NCBI GenBank assembly: GCA_017522515.1
Contig: JAFWZH010000120.1
Location: 1 to 19,729, forward strand
Direction: 5' to 3'
From: Clostridia bacterium
GTDB taxonomy: Bacteria; Bacillota_A; Clostridia; UBA1212; UBA1255
DNA length: 19,729 nucleotides
A program made the translations under genes and the position numbers. The notes under the pieces are model-generated. The model searched no databases, was not told the origin of the DNA, and saw nothing but the letters and a program-made list of their open reading frames with translations. Of this stretch, positions 6,137 through 14,789 are shown piece by piece (the stretch's first letter is position 1; every line of letters begins with the position of its first letter).

Positions 6137-6841
6137 TTATTTCTTGTTAATAATAAGCCACCATGCAAACTTAAAAAGATGAATTTGGCGCTTGATTCTC
6201 TTTGGCTCCTTAATGAGGCGGTAGGCAAACTCAAGGTTATGGTCTACCCACCATTTTGGAGCCCGTTTAACGTTGCCAGTATAAACATCAAAACTGCCGC
6301 CAAGTCCCTGGAAAATAGCATTGTGCCTCTTCTGTATCTCCTGCATAAGATACTCCTGCTTGGGACTGCCCATGGCAACAAAAACAACATCGGGCTTCTT
6401 CGCCACAATGTCATCAATGAGCGCAGCCTTCTCCTCGTCGGTCTTTATGTAGCCGTTACGGTAACCTACAATGTTTATGCCTTCAAAGTCCTGTTTCAAC
6501 TTTGCTACCGTCTCATCAATAACCTGCTGCTTGCCACCTACAAGGTAGAATGTCTTATCTTTGTAGAACTTGGCAATAATCTTTAGCCACAGTTCGCAGC
6601 CGGCAATCTTGCATACGTTCTTGAAACCCTTCTTCTTCAATGCCAAAACAGCACCCGAACCGTCGCAGTAACCCACATTGGGGTTAATTATACTGCGTGT
6701 CTCGTCCGTTGCATGCAGTATCTTCTCGGCGTTTATAGCCACAAGTATTCCTTTGTTCTCGTCAATGTACGAAAGCAGTTCCTCCTCCGATGCAAAAGGA
6801 TATACCTCAACACCGTTCATTGATGCTTTTTTCATATTCAT
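6137..6841 (-). CDS. WecG/TagA/CpsF family glycosyltransferase
   Basis: A 234-aa GT26-family enzyme. Members transfer a sugar such as N-acetylmannosamine(uronic acid) from UDP to an undecaprenyl-PP-linked sugar on the inner face of the membrane. Motifs visible: NAEK (37-40), CDGSG (59-63, holding the probable catalytic Asp), FYLVGGK (98-104), GSPKQE (158-163), GGSFDVYTG (181-189) and RAP (193-195). The C-terminus is basic and amphipathic (KRIKRQIHLFKFAWWLI), as in membrane-associated members. Length is normal. Its own promoter and a 243-nt gap separate it from the larger polysaccharide operon, though a shared pathway is likely. Start is taken as MNMKK; the Met at residue 3 is an alternative. 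The exact sugar is not determinable. Confidence 0.9.
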   Translation of the reverse strand: MNMKKASMNGVEVYPFASEEELLSYIDENKGILVAINAEKILHATDETRSIINPNVGYCDGSGAVLALKKKGFKNVCKIAGCELWLKIIAKFYKDKTFYLVGGKQQVIDETVAKLKQDFEGINIVGYRNGYIKTDEEKAALIDDIVAKKPDVVFVAMGSPKQEYLMQEIQKRHNAIFQGLGGSFDVYTGNVKRAPKWWVDHNLEFAYRLIKEPKRIKRQIHLFKFAWWLIINKK

Positions 6842-6864
6842 AATTGTTCAGGTTTATTGACTTG

Positions 6865-6895
6865 CAAAGTTAGCGATATATTTTTAAAAATCAAA
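6865..6895 (-). promoter_or_regulatory. Promoter of the WecG-family gene
   Basis: On the minus strand TTTG (6892-6895) is followed after 19 nt by TAACTTTG (6865-6872), a full match to the Bacteroidetes -33/-7 consensus. The ATG lies 23 nt downstream, at 6841. It shows independent transcription from the upstream polysaccharide operon. Confidence 0.85.
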
Positions 6896-7084
6896 AATAT
6901 GATTTGTTTTACCCAAAATCTAATTTATATGAATTCCTCTGTGGACGGACTTGTCCAACATAGCGTCACTTGCATCAGTACATCCTTCTTTATATCCATT
7001 TTAGATATTTCCCTGAATATAAACATTCATGTACCGAGAGCAATGTCCATTATTGTTTATCTTGTCTGTACTGTAATCTTAGTT

Positions 7085-7957
7085 TTATAATTTAATTAAT
7101 TCTCCATAATGCATTTGCGCTTCTTTGGTCCATCCGATGTCCATTCCTGGCATAAATGTCATTTCTCCGAATTTTATCTCGCCATTGATTTCATATAAAT
7201 CAACCCTTACAAACTTGAAACCTTTTGCAAGAATATTTGCAATCTCCTTCATTTTTTCAAATGTAATGGGCTTTTCTATCTCTTTAAGAAGTTCTTTTTC
7301 TTTTTCGTTGAAAAAGTCCGGTATTGGTTTCCAATTCATATCGTACATATGTTTCTTTATCTTATGGGTATTGAATACCCTTTCACTTATTACATTGCAA
7401 TATGTAGGAATACCATTAAAGCAGTAGAACTTGTAATCTATTAGTGTTTCTTTTGGATTTTTCTTTTGATACATGAATTCTTCGGCAATAATTCTTGGTT
7501 TTATTCTTGAATAGTGACGTTGTCCGGTCAATTCACCATATGGGAACTTTAGCCAGTATGCCAGTTCCTTTCTTATTTTCTCAAGGTCGGTATTCTTCTT
7601 GTCGCGAACCAAAAAGTTTGATGCACATCCATTGTTTGTCTTAATGACAAAACTATTGGGAAGTTTGTCGAAGTCTATTTCGTCAGCTGAATCGTATACG
7701 CCGTATAGCTGCGGAAGATATTCTTCACCTATTTTCTCTTTAATGAATTCTCTTACAAGGTATTTGTCTGCTAACCTGCTCCATTCTGTAGTGTCGGAAT
7801 TACAACTCAGCCAGAAGATCTTGTCATAAAATGATTTGGGATTCTTCTTCTCAATACTTCTGCCCAATGCTTTCCTGTACCTGAGCGATAAGATGAATTT
7901 GTGATATTTGCCGATTATAGGGGCAAAGGGTTTTAATAAGTTATAAATTGGGTTCAT
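7085..7957 (-). CDS. TupA-like ATP-grasp protein
   Basis: A 290-aa protein of the ATP-grasp superfamily, TupA-like type (PF14305), named after the teichuronopeptide biosynthesis protein of alkaliphilic Bacillus. ATP-grasp enzymes form an acyl-phosphate and then an amide, thioester or similar bond. Visible motifs: FVIKTNNG (103-110, nucleotide-binding Lys strand), EEFM (159-162), DYKFYCFNG (174-182), and the metal-site region VRVDLYEINGEIKFGEMTF (250-268) with its Asp and Glu. The preceding SRLADKYLVREFIKEKIG block (60-77) is typical. It is the last gene of the operon, 4 nt after the GT4 gene. Likely attaches an amino acid or other amine/acid to the polysaccharide; substrate is inference. Confidence 0.88.
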   Translation of the reverse strand: MNPIYNLLKPFAPIIGKYHKFILSLRYRKALGRSIEKKNPKSFYDKIFWLSCNSDTTEWSRLADKYLVREFIKEKIGEEYLPQLYGVYDSADEIDFDKLPNSFVIKTNNGCASNFLVRDKKNTDLEKIRKELAYWLKFPYGELTGQRHYSRIKPRIIAEEFMYQKKNPKETLIDYKFYCFNGIPTYCNVISERVFNTHKIKKHMYDMNWKPIPDFFNEKEKELLKEIEKPITFEKMKEIANILAKGFKFVRVDLYEINGEIKFGEMTFMPGMDIGWTKEAQMHYGELIKL

Positions 7958-7961
7958 ATAA

Positions 7962-9017
7962 TTATTTGTTTAACATATTACTGTAAATATCTTCAAGTCT
8001 CTTTTCAATTTTGTTTGGGAAATAGTTTTGGCTTATATCTATTGATTTTTTTCCATATTCTTCCCTTATGCATTTATTATTTGTAAGGTATTTAATTGCT
8101 TCTGAGATACCAGCTTTATCCTCTCTTTTAACAATTATGCCATTATGCCTGTCTTCTACTAGGTCTGTTACACCGCCTGCGCCGGTTGTTATTATAGGAA
8201 GCCCATATGACATTGCTTCCAATATGGATATTCCGAAAGATTCAAATTCTGATAATTGTATGTAAATGTCTGAAGATGAAAGAAGCTCTGCTTTCTTCTT
8301 CTCGTCTGCCCAGCCGTGGTAGTTTACCAAACTGGAAATACAGTTGTCTTTTATATATTTGTTCATTCGTTCTGTTTCTCCATTGCCGGCAATATTCAAC
8401 ATGATTCTTTCATTGAATAATGATTTGTTTTCTGCAAGCACTTCAAGAAGTGTGAATATTCCTTTGTTGTCATCTATTCGGCCCATATATAATAGATTTA
8501 TGCAATACCTCTTATCTGATGCTTTAGCAGCCAACGGCTCTTTAACAGAATTAGGTATAAGGTGTACTGTATTATTCAAACTACTGCTGTTAAGAAAATT
8601 AACGAAATAGCTTGATACAGTTGCAAGAGAATCGCATTTGTTGCATATTCTATTTACATAGTTGCTGTTTTTTTTATAATACTCCTCAAATTTTCCTCCA
8701 TGTATGTGAAGGATAACCTTCTTTTTAAAGAATTTGGAAATTCGAACATATATGGCCGACCGCCTAAAATCTGTATTGGATGCTGTATGAATATGTACAA
8801 TTTGGATATTCTTAAATGTGCAATAGCAAATCAGTTTTAAAATTGACAATAATAGGTTGAAAACTTTCTTTAATATATTTCCAGAAACGTACGAGGCTAT
8901 AAAATTGAATTTACCGAACATTGGAATGTAGGATCTTACAACAGATGCAATACCGCCTTGCTCTGTGTATTTTGGACCTATTGTCAGAACTTTCTTTGAT
9001 ATGTTGTAATCAATCAT
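7962..9017 (-). CDS. GT4 family glycosyltransferase
   Basis: A 351-aa retaining GT-B glycosyltransferase of family 4, adding a sugar from a nucleotide donor to the growing lipid-linked repeat unit at the cytoplasmic face. N-domain: GGIASVV loop (21-27), HIH (75-77), HGG (106-108). C-domain: GRIDDNKG (179-186) and the EX7E donor site E259...E267 within EFESFGISILEAMSYGLP. Length is normal for the family. It starts 4 nt after the EpsG-like gene and ends 4 nt before the ATP-grasp gene. It is rich in Asn, Lys and Ile and AT-biased compared with the flippase and ThDP genes, in keeping with mosaic origin. Sugar specificity unknown. Confidence 0.93.
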   Translation of the reverse strand: MIDYNISKKVLTIGPKYTEQGGIASVVRSYIPMFGKFNFIASYVSGNILKKVFNLLLSILKLICYCTFKNIQIVHIHTASNTDFRRSAIYVRISKFFKKKVILHIHGGKFEEYYKKNSNYVNRICNKCDSLATVSSYFVNFLNSSSLNNTVHLIPNSVKEPLAAKASDKRYCINLLYMGRIDDNKGIFTLLEVLAENKSLFNERIMLNIAGNGETERMNKYIKDNCISSLVNYHGWADEKKKAELLSSSDIYIQLSEFESFGISILEAMSYGLPIITTGAGGVTDLVEDRHNGIIVKREDKAGISEAIKYLTNNKCIREEYGKKSIDISQNYFPNKIEKRLEDIYSNMLNK

Positions 9018-9021
9018 AGTA

Positions 9022-10188
9022 TTACATTAAATTAAATTGCTCCCAAAAAAACTGGTATCTAATACAATCGGTGCGCCCACCTCTATCGGCATATATTTGA
9101 ATTAAGATATGGATAATGAATAATGCAAAAATCATTGCCGCAATTAGATGATTACGGTTGTTGGGCTTATATTTTATCAGGTAAAAGCAAAGGTATGAAG
9201 CCATAATGGCTCTTGATATATAGTAGTAGCCAATCACTCTTGAGAATACCATGCTATTTGCAAATAGTGGCTGTGTTAGATATAGAATTATAAACAAAAT
9301 TAGAGTAAAACCGAATAATTTGTTTGGAAAAGCCTTGCGTAATTCTTTTGAATAAAGAATAATGGTAAGGTCAATTATGAAAAATATGATTTTGCGTGGT
9401 CCAAAGTTCTGTGAACGTAGATTCTCTGCAATCATCGCCATATCAAAGCGTTCATCATATCCAACCAGCGCGAACACGTTTTCTATAATATCCATGAAGT
9501 TAATCCAGATATTTAAAGAAGACAATATTAGTGCTCCAAAGAAAATTACCAGTTGTATGTTCCTTTTAATATAGAATTTCTCTAAAGGAATATATGCAAT
9601 GGCATAAAAAGGTATTAGCATGAACGCGCTTTTATGTATGAAGGTAAGCAGATAGACGCTTATCAAATATAGCATAAATCTCCTTTTTATTATGCAGTTT
9701 GCTGCGAGAAAGAGGAATGCAGCAGAAACGATCCCCTGCCTTATGCCGTTCATCCATGAAAAAAAGTCTCCTCCGCATATTATAAATACAGAAACAAATG
9801 GGATAAGATATTTTGCTTCATTAAAGTACGAATATGCCATTGATATTTGTACAAGCGCTATGAACCCGAAAAAGATGGCAAAATGTAAACCAAAGTCATT
9901 GAATATCTTAATTAAATAAACGAATCCGGTCTCAAGGTCATCGCGGTGAACAGTCTTTATAATGTTAAACTTCTCATAATAATCCAAATAGGTTAAATGG
10001 TCAATGCCAACATTCCATCTGACACCCGAAAAAAAAGCAAAGACGAGCAACGAAGTAATTATTCCAATAATATAAAATTTGGGTAAAGTTGTTTCTATCT
10101 TGCCATTACCAACTACCGATGTCTTTACCTGTGGTAGTAAGAACATCAGTAAGCACATTGTCGTATATACAATAATACTTTGAAGCAT
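9022..10188 (-). CDS. EpsG-family membrane protein, probable polysaccharide polymerase
   Basis: A 388-aa polytopic membrane protein (about ten hydrophobic segments by eye) of the EpsG family (PF14897), the Wzy-like polymerase that links repeat units on the periplasmic side. Family signatures: RWNVGIDHLTYLDYYEKF (57-74, the conserved R...G.D...Y loop after TM2) and MNGIRQGIVSAAFLFLA (146-162), followed by the conserved H-K-S-A in TFIHKSAFMLIPF. Gaps are 9 nt to the GT2 gene before it and 4 nt to the GT4 gene after it. Together with the Wzx-like flippase it implies a Wzx/Wzy-type pathway. Polymerase function is inferred from family and context. Confidence 0.88.
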   Translation of the reverse strand: MLQSIIVYTTMCLLMFLLPQVKTSVVGNGKIETTLPKFYIIGIITSLLVFAFFSGVRWNVGIDHLTYLDYYEKFNIIKTVHRDDLETGFVYLIKIFNDFGLHFAIFFGFIALVQISMAYSYFNEAKYLIPFVSVFIICGGDFFSWMNGIRQGIVSAAFLFLAANCIIKRRFMLYLISVYLLTFIHKSAFMLIPFYAIAYIPLEKFYIKRNIQLVIFFGALILSSLNIWINFMDIIENVFALVGYDERFDMAMIAENLRSQNFGPRKIIFFIIDLTIILYSKELRKAFPNKLFGFTLILFIILYLTQPLFANSMVFSRVIGYYYISRAIMASYLCFYLIKYKPNNRNHLIAAMIFALFIIHILIQIYADRGGRTDCIRYQFFWEQFNLM

Positions 10189-10197
10189 AATAATATC

Positions 10198-11172
10198 CTA
10201 AACTTTCTTAATCAGTTTCTTAATTTGAAATTTAACCCTATAATAGGCTATTGTTAACCTCGGAAAGCTAATGAATCTTTTGTAAGTCCCGAAATTGCGG
10301 TCAATATTTTCATGACTTTCGCAAATATTCTTCAAATCCGATACTAGCACGTTAATATCATAGCTGTTCTTCTTGCAACAATTGCTTACAGAATGAATAA
10401 AATTGTCAATAAGCATGCGTGATATATAAGAACGTGCTTCATTGTTTAATATAATGTTCTTCTCTTCTATTATGCTGAAAATATTGTCTAATACTATAAT
10501 ATCGCTCTTACAATGTATATAATCTCTTTTTTGAGTGGTTGCAGAAGATGAATTGAATTTGTATATGTATTCGGTATTGTTTGTTAATACAATTGTATTT
10601 GAGGTCAATAGTGCGCTGCACATTATAAACTCTCTATCTTCGGAGTATTTGAGAGTTTCGTTGAATCTCAATCCGTTTCTTTCAATAAAAGAGCGTCTGA
10701 AGAAGTATGAAACAGAACATGATGAGAACACTCCGGCTTTAAACAACTCATTCTTGTTAATATCTTTACGGTTCAAGAATTTGCACAATTGTACGAGTGT
10801 TTTATTTGAAAGTTCCTTTTGGTATCCAAAGTGTATTATATCATTGTTGTCTGTAGCTTCTTCAATACTATTCAAGAAACGATGCCCAACTACATCATCA
10901 GAATCAATAAAGGCAATCCATTCACCGCAAGCTTTTTCTATTCCTAAATTGCGTGCAGTGCTTACGCCGCCGTTTTCTTTATGAAAAACTTTGATACGCG
11001 TGTCTCTTTTTGCATAATCATCACAAATAATCCCGCTTTTGTCTGGACTGCCATCATCAACAAGTAGCAATTCAAAGTCAGAATATGCTTGTGCAAGAAT
11101 ACTTTCAATGCATGCGCTAATGTGTAGTTCGGCTTTATATACTGGTACTATTATAGATACTTTAGGACACAT
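10198..11172 (-). CDS. GT2 family glycosyltransferase
   Basis: A 324-aa inverting GT-A glycosyltransferase. N-terminal nucleotide-binding strand SIIVPVYK (6-13), VDDGSPD (38-44), NGGVSTARNLGI (67-78), the metal-binding FIDSDD (88-93, DXD-like), and a later acidic motif SEDREF (177-182) that fits the catalytic-base position. The C-terminal 100 residues are helical with a basic end (VKFQIKKLIKKV), suggesting membrane association. It follows the pyruvyl-transferase gene by 6 nt. The domain is common in capsule and O-antigen loci; donor and acceptor are unknown. Confidence 0.94.
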   Translation of the reverse strand: MCPKVSIIVPVYKAELHISACIESILAQAYSDFELLLVDDGSPDKSGIICDDYAKRDTRIKVFHKENGGVSTARNLGIEKACGEWIAFIDSDDVVGHRFLNSIEEATDNNDIIHFGYQKELSNKTLVQLCKFLNRKDINKNELFKAGVFSSCSVSYFFRRSFIERNGLRFNETLKYSEDREFIMCSALLTSNTIVLTNNTEYIYKFNSSSATTQKRDYIHCKSDIIVLDNIFSIIEEKNIILNNEARSYISRMLIDNFIHSVSNCCKKNSYDINVLVSDLKNICESHENIDRNFGTYKRFISFPRLTIAYYRVKFQIKKLIKKV

Positions 11173-11178
11173 ATGTAA

Positions 11179-12309
11179 CTATAAATTGTTTTTAATAAAA
11201 TCTATTGATGCTTTTTGCAGCTCTTCTCTCTTTGCGTTTACCTTTATCCAGTCAATTGGCTTGCTTATTACATTCATTTCTGAATCTCCACAAACCAATC
11301 TCTCCTCTAATGCGAATGTCTGTAATAATGAATTAAAACGTGTCAATCCTCTTCTTTCGTTGCCAATTACTATGAACGGTTTGTTGAATATGATACTGAA
11401 TACCGCTCCATGGAAACTATCGCATACAACAAACTTGGCATCAAAAAATGAACGAAGCCATGCTGTTACGCTTGGGAATGTACATGCTTTTATATCATTT
11501 TTTGTCTCGCTTATGCTTTTTGAAGGCATTGTGTAAAATGCTGTAAGTCCAAGTTCTCTCTCAATATTCTTAATGGCATTTTGCTTATTTGGCGAATTAT
11601 CAAGAATATAAGCGAACAAATCTCCTTTGCTGACAGAGTCTTCTGCTTCATTAACCAATTTAAGGTAATCTTCCTTGTCAAGCAGCATAGTCGGGTCAAG
11701 TACTAATTTTGCATCTGTTTCTAAATGTTCCTTGCACAGTCTTATGGCAGAATCTTCACGTACGGATACTGCGTCAAAGTTTTTTACTAACTTTTTGCAT
11801 ACCAAAGTCTCTTTATCAGAATACTCCCATTTGTCAACCCCAAATGATGCAGCATAACTCAGTTTTTTAACATCAAGTCCCGCTGCAAAATCAAAATATG
11901 AATGTGCTATGTTGATATTATATTTTGGACGCCATACTTGATCGCTGCCAACAATAAGAGTTTCCAAACTTTCTTCTATTGTTGCCGTACGAAAGTCATT
12001 AAAGGTCTTCTTTTTTGTTGTGTGTACAATATATTTGTTGATAAATTTTTTGGTATTTACACTTATAGCCTCCAACTCATCCTGTTTCACTATGCGTGGG
12101 TAGTTCTTGTTCTTATGTTTACCTAAAGCTTTACATATAAATAATTTTACACAAGACATGAATACTGAGAAAACAGTCCTTTTTTTACCTATCTGGTCTA
12201 TTGTTATTACGGAGTGTCCCATACGTCGCAAGACTTCCTGTAGTGCATAGTTCTGAAGAAGCCCACCGTAATTGTTTTGAAGCGGTTGTGTTATAATTCC
12301 TATTTTCAT
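11179..12309 (-). CDS. Polysaccharide pyruvyl transferase family protein
   Basis: A 376-aa member of PF04230, enzymes that move pyruvate from phosphoenolpyruvate onto a sugar as a ketal; some relatives in this fold have other roles. Visible signatures: NYGGLLQNYAL (13-23) after the first strand, GSDQVWR (121-127), SYAASFG (151-157), VSVREDSA (181-188), LDPTMLL (204-210) and DSFHGAVFS (297-305). This set is that of the common Bacteroidales capsule-locus version. Length is normal. It starts 27 nt after the ThDP-enzyme gene. Likely decorates the repeat unit with an acidic pyruvyl group; the acceptor sugar is not predictable. Confidence 0.93.
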   Translation of the reverse strand: MKIGIITQPLQNNYGGLLQNYALQEVLRRMGHSVITIDQIGKKRTVFSVFMSCVKLFICKALGKHKNKNYPRIVKQDELEAISVNTKKFINKYIVHTTKKKTFNDFRTATIEESLETLIVGSDQVWRPKYNINIAHSYFDFAAGLDVKKLSYAASFGVDKWEYSDKETLVCKKLVKNFDAVSVREDSAIRLCKEHLETDAKLVLDPTMLLDKEDYLKLVNEAEDSVSKGDLFAYILDNSPNKQNAIKNIERELGLTAFYTMPSKSISETKNDIKACTFPSVTAWLRSFFDAKFVVCDSFHGAVFSIIFNKPFIVIGNERRGLTRFNSLLQTFALEERLVCGDSEMNVISKPIDWIKVNAKREELQKASIDFIKNNL

Positions 12310-12336
12310 CGTTACATATATTGGTGTGTAATAAGA

Positions 12337-14094
12337 TTATTTCTTTTTACCCATTAAACCCTTTATTATATTTATGCCCTTTTCTCCAGCGACAGAACGA
12401 ATAGTGCTTGCAACTTTACTCTGCAACGCTGCTTTAGCCTCAAATGTTATTGTACTCATCAGCTTTAATGCTTCATTTTCGTTCTCGTGTGTTGTGAACA
12501 CTTCAAGAATCATTGGCTTTTCTGTAATTTCAGGATTTGTGAAAGTATCAAGAGCAGTCATGAACTCCTCTTTATTTCTTGCCGATAGGTACTGGAAACC
12601 AAGATCCTCGCAATAATGCTTTACAAGCACTGGTGATTTTGCACCAAAGTGACCCGCAGCCGCCATATATGGATCTGCTGTTTCTCCAAATTTATAACAG
12701 AAATGTGGAGTAAGCTTAAACTCTGCGCCAATGGCATTGTTTATAAGTATAATGCGTATGTTATTGCCAATGTGCCTGTTGCCAAGTGAATTCAAGTCGT
12801 AGAAGAATGCAAGATCGCCTGTTACAAGATAGCATAGGCGGTTAGGACTTGCAAGCGATGAACCAATCATGGTGCTTGTACAACCGTCAATTCCACAACA
12901 GCCTACGTTGCTTGTGCACTGAACGCCTTCGGGCAGATGGAACATGTTCCAGCATCGGCGGCTGTTTGATGCGCTTATGTGGAATAGTGAGCCCTTTGGC
13001 AGACGCTTTGACAACTGTGATGCAGTCCAAATGTTACTGAATGGCAGTTCTGGTATGTGGTTGTAGATTTCAGCAAACAGTGTTGTGTAGCGGTCAATAT
13101 TATCGTGCTTATTGCCCTTGTCGCTGCTGTAATGCTTGAAGAATGAAAGTTCTGACATCTGGAACACTGTTGTGAGCTTCTTGAATGGGTCACGAAGCTC
13201 ACCGTCTTCGCTAACCCTCCATATTTCCTTAACAGGAACTGTGCCGGCAAAGGTGGCAGCAGACACTTCACCAATATGAATCATTAGATCAAATGTTTCA
13301 AACAGTGTTGTTGCCTTCTGTAACTGTGATAGGGTAGGGAGCAGATGGTATTTACCGTAGTATCCGCTTGTGTGGTCGCAGATTACCACTGCGTCATGTG
13401 TTGCACAGAAACGGTCAACAGCCTCAGTCTGTTCCGGCGTGAAGTGAACATGTGAACCTACATAAACACAAATATTGCCCTTAGGCATTTCTGGCATTGC
13501 ATCCCATGCCTGTATACGCTTCATTACGCGTACTGGAGGCAGTTCCTTGACTGGGAATTCCCGGCTGTATGTTGTGAACATATTTATATGTACCGGACCT
13601 CCACCGTTACGGCGAAGTTCGAGAATTGCCTTATTGGCCTGCATAGTAACGTATGCCTCATCTCGTTCGTCTTTAACAACAGGCAATTCAATTGATAGCT
13701 TTACTGCATCGTGAGGAGGGTTGCTGCGGTCAATGTTCTGGAATATAAGTTGGCCAAGGCGGTCTTTGCCTTGATGTGAAGTTATTGCAAGTACAGGAAG
13801 CTTGCGATAATAAGCCTCAGTGAGTCCCGGAAAGTAGTTACGCGATGCTGTTGAGCCGGTACATGTGAGAACTACAGGTTCACCGCTTTCTGCGGCAAGT
13901 CCGCATGCGATATATGCCGCAGAGCGTTCGTCTACAGATGAATACATTTCAAACCAAGGGTCTTGCTGCAAACTTCCGACAAAAGAGAAGTTTGTAGCAC
14001 CTGGAGAGGCAACAATTTTCTTGATTCCGTTAGCCTTAAGAAGTGCTATTACTATCTGAATATTTCTCTCTGATGAATAAAATAGCTCGCTCAT
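12337..14094 (-). CDS. MenD-like thiamine diphosphate-dependent enzyme
   Basis: A ThDP enzyme of the MenD / 2-oxoacid decarboxylase fold. The frame is open to 14124 (595 aa); the start at 14094 (MSELFYSSERNIQ) is preferred because the extra ten residues add nothing. Numbering on the longer form: PYR domain with catalytic Glu in VDERSAA (E66) and GSTASRNYFPGLTEAY (90-105); middle domain about 200-340; PP domain with the ThDP/Mg motif GDLAFF (436-441) to NN (462-463). A basic helical tail after about 555 (ending IIKGLMGKKK) goes beyond the usual core. True MenD makes SEPHCHC for menaquinone, but no men genes are nearby and the setting is a polysaccharide operon, so a decarboxylase or carboligase acting on a sugar or side-group precursor is more likely. 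That role is inference. Confidence 0.85.
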   Translation of the reverse strand: MSELFYSSERNIQIVIALLKANGIKKIVASPGATNFSFVGSLQQDPWFEMYSSVDERSAAYIACGLAAESGEPVVLTCTGSTASRNYFPGLTEAYYRKLPVLAITSHQGKDRLGQLIFQNIDRSNPPHDAVKLSIELPVVKDERDEAYVTMQANKAILELRRNGGGPVHINMFTTYSREFPVKELPPVRVMKRIQAWDAMPEMPKGNICVYVGSHVHFTPEQTEAVDRFCATHDAVVICDHTSGYYGKYHLLPTLSQLQKATTLFETFDLMIHIGEVSAATFAGTVPVKEIWRVSEDGELRDPFKKLTTVFQMSELSFFKHYSSDKGNKHDNIDRYTTLFAEIYNHIPELPFSNIWTASQLSKRLPKGSLFHISASNSRRCWNMFHLPEGVQCTSNVGCCGIDGCTSTMIGSSLASPNRLCYLVTGDLAFFYDLNSLGNRHIGNNIRIILINNAIGAEFKLTPHFCYKFGETADPYMAAAGHFGAKSPVLVKHYCEDLGFQYLSARNKEEFMTALDTFTNPEITEKPMILEVFTTHENENEALKLMSTITFEAKAALQSKVASTIRSVAGEKGINIIKGLMGKKK

Positions 14095-14171
14095 AACTGT
14101 ATGTATTATTTTGTTAGTAATCATTTAATCCGTTACTGTTGCTATATGCAACCTTTTCCCTTTCTGTTTTA

Positions 14172-14789
14172 TTATTTTTCAAGATATATTAACTCAATAT
14201 TCCTTTCTTCGCAGAATTTGTGAAGGCTGTTTTTGCATTCAGCTTGTTTAAACCCACGTTTTTTTAATTTTAAGACATTCTTTAGGGTTTTTATGGGTTC
14301 AAAAATAAATGGTTTTCTGATTTTATTTGTAAGATTCTCTATTTTAAGTTCTTTTCTTGTGATAGGATGCAGATAAAGTACGTCAAAAATGGTGATAGCA
14401 TCAGGGTTAACCCTTGTGTCATTTATGAATATAAGTCTCCCTCCGTTGTTTAGCAATGAGTGAACATGCATGAATATTTGGTATGAGGCAGCATAACTGC
14501 GATCGGCAGACTGAAAGAATGCTGTCCTACTAATGTTTATTTCAATATCATTCATGTCACAGTAGTCACCAATCACTAACGTGTCAAACTCCTTTATTGT
14601 AGTTCTGTTATGTAAAATCCTTAAACTCTTGTATATAGGTCTCTGTGCAATTATATTTAAAATTATAACTGCTACTGCAGCAAGAAATACTAATGATAAT
14701 GGCCACAAACCCATATATGCTACGCCTATCGCTAGCAAGAATAAAATCATACATGCGATAAAGTCTTTGTTTTTTAAAATCCTGGACAT
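14172..14789 (-). CDS. Small membrane-anchored protein of unknown function
   Basis: A 205-aa protein with two adjacent hydrophobic segments (about 9-27 and 29-48), forming a hairpin anchor, then a cytoplasmic-looking domain of about 150 residues. The soluble part has a Rossmann-like flavour: TLVIGDYCDMND (70-81), then SYQIFMHVHSLLNNGGRLIFIND (102-124), which resembles the late strand of SAM-dependent methyltransferases, but no G-x-G-x-G cofactor motif is seen. No family is named with confidence. It overlaps the end of the aldo/keto reductase gene by 16 nt and precedes the ThDP gene, so it is translationally linked to both and may be a partner or scaffold for them. Confidence 0.75.
   Translation of the reverse strand: MSRILKNKDFIACMILFLLAIGVAYMGLWPLSLVFLAAVAVIILNIIAQRPIYKSLRILHNRTTIKEFDTLVIGDYCDMNDIEINISRTAFFQSADRSYAASYQIFMHVHSLLNNGGRLIFINDTRVNPDAITIFDVLYLHPITRKELKIENLTNKIRKPFIFEPIKTLKNVLKLKKRGFKQAECKNSLHKFCEERNIELIYLEK

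Noticed and set aside
12337..14124. Calling the ThDP enzyme a true menD
   Set aside because: The fold fits, but no menaquinone genes are nearby, a basic tail is added, and it is embedded in a polysaccharide operon.
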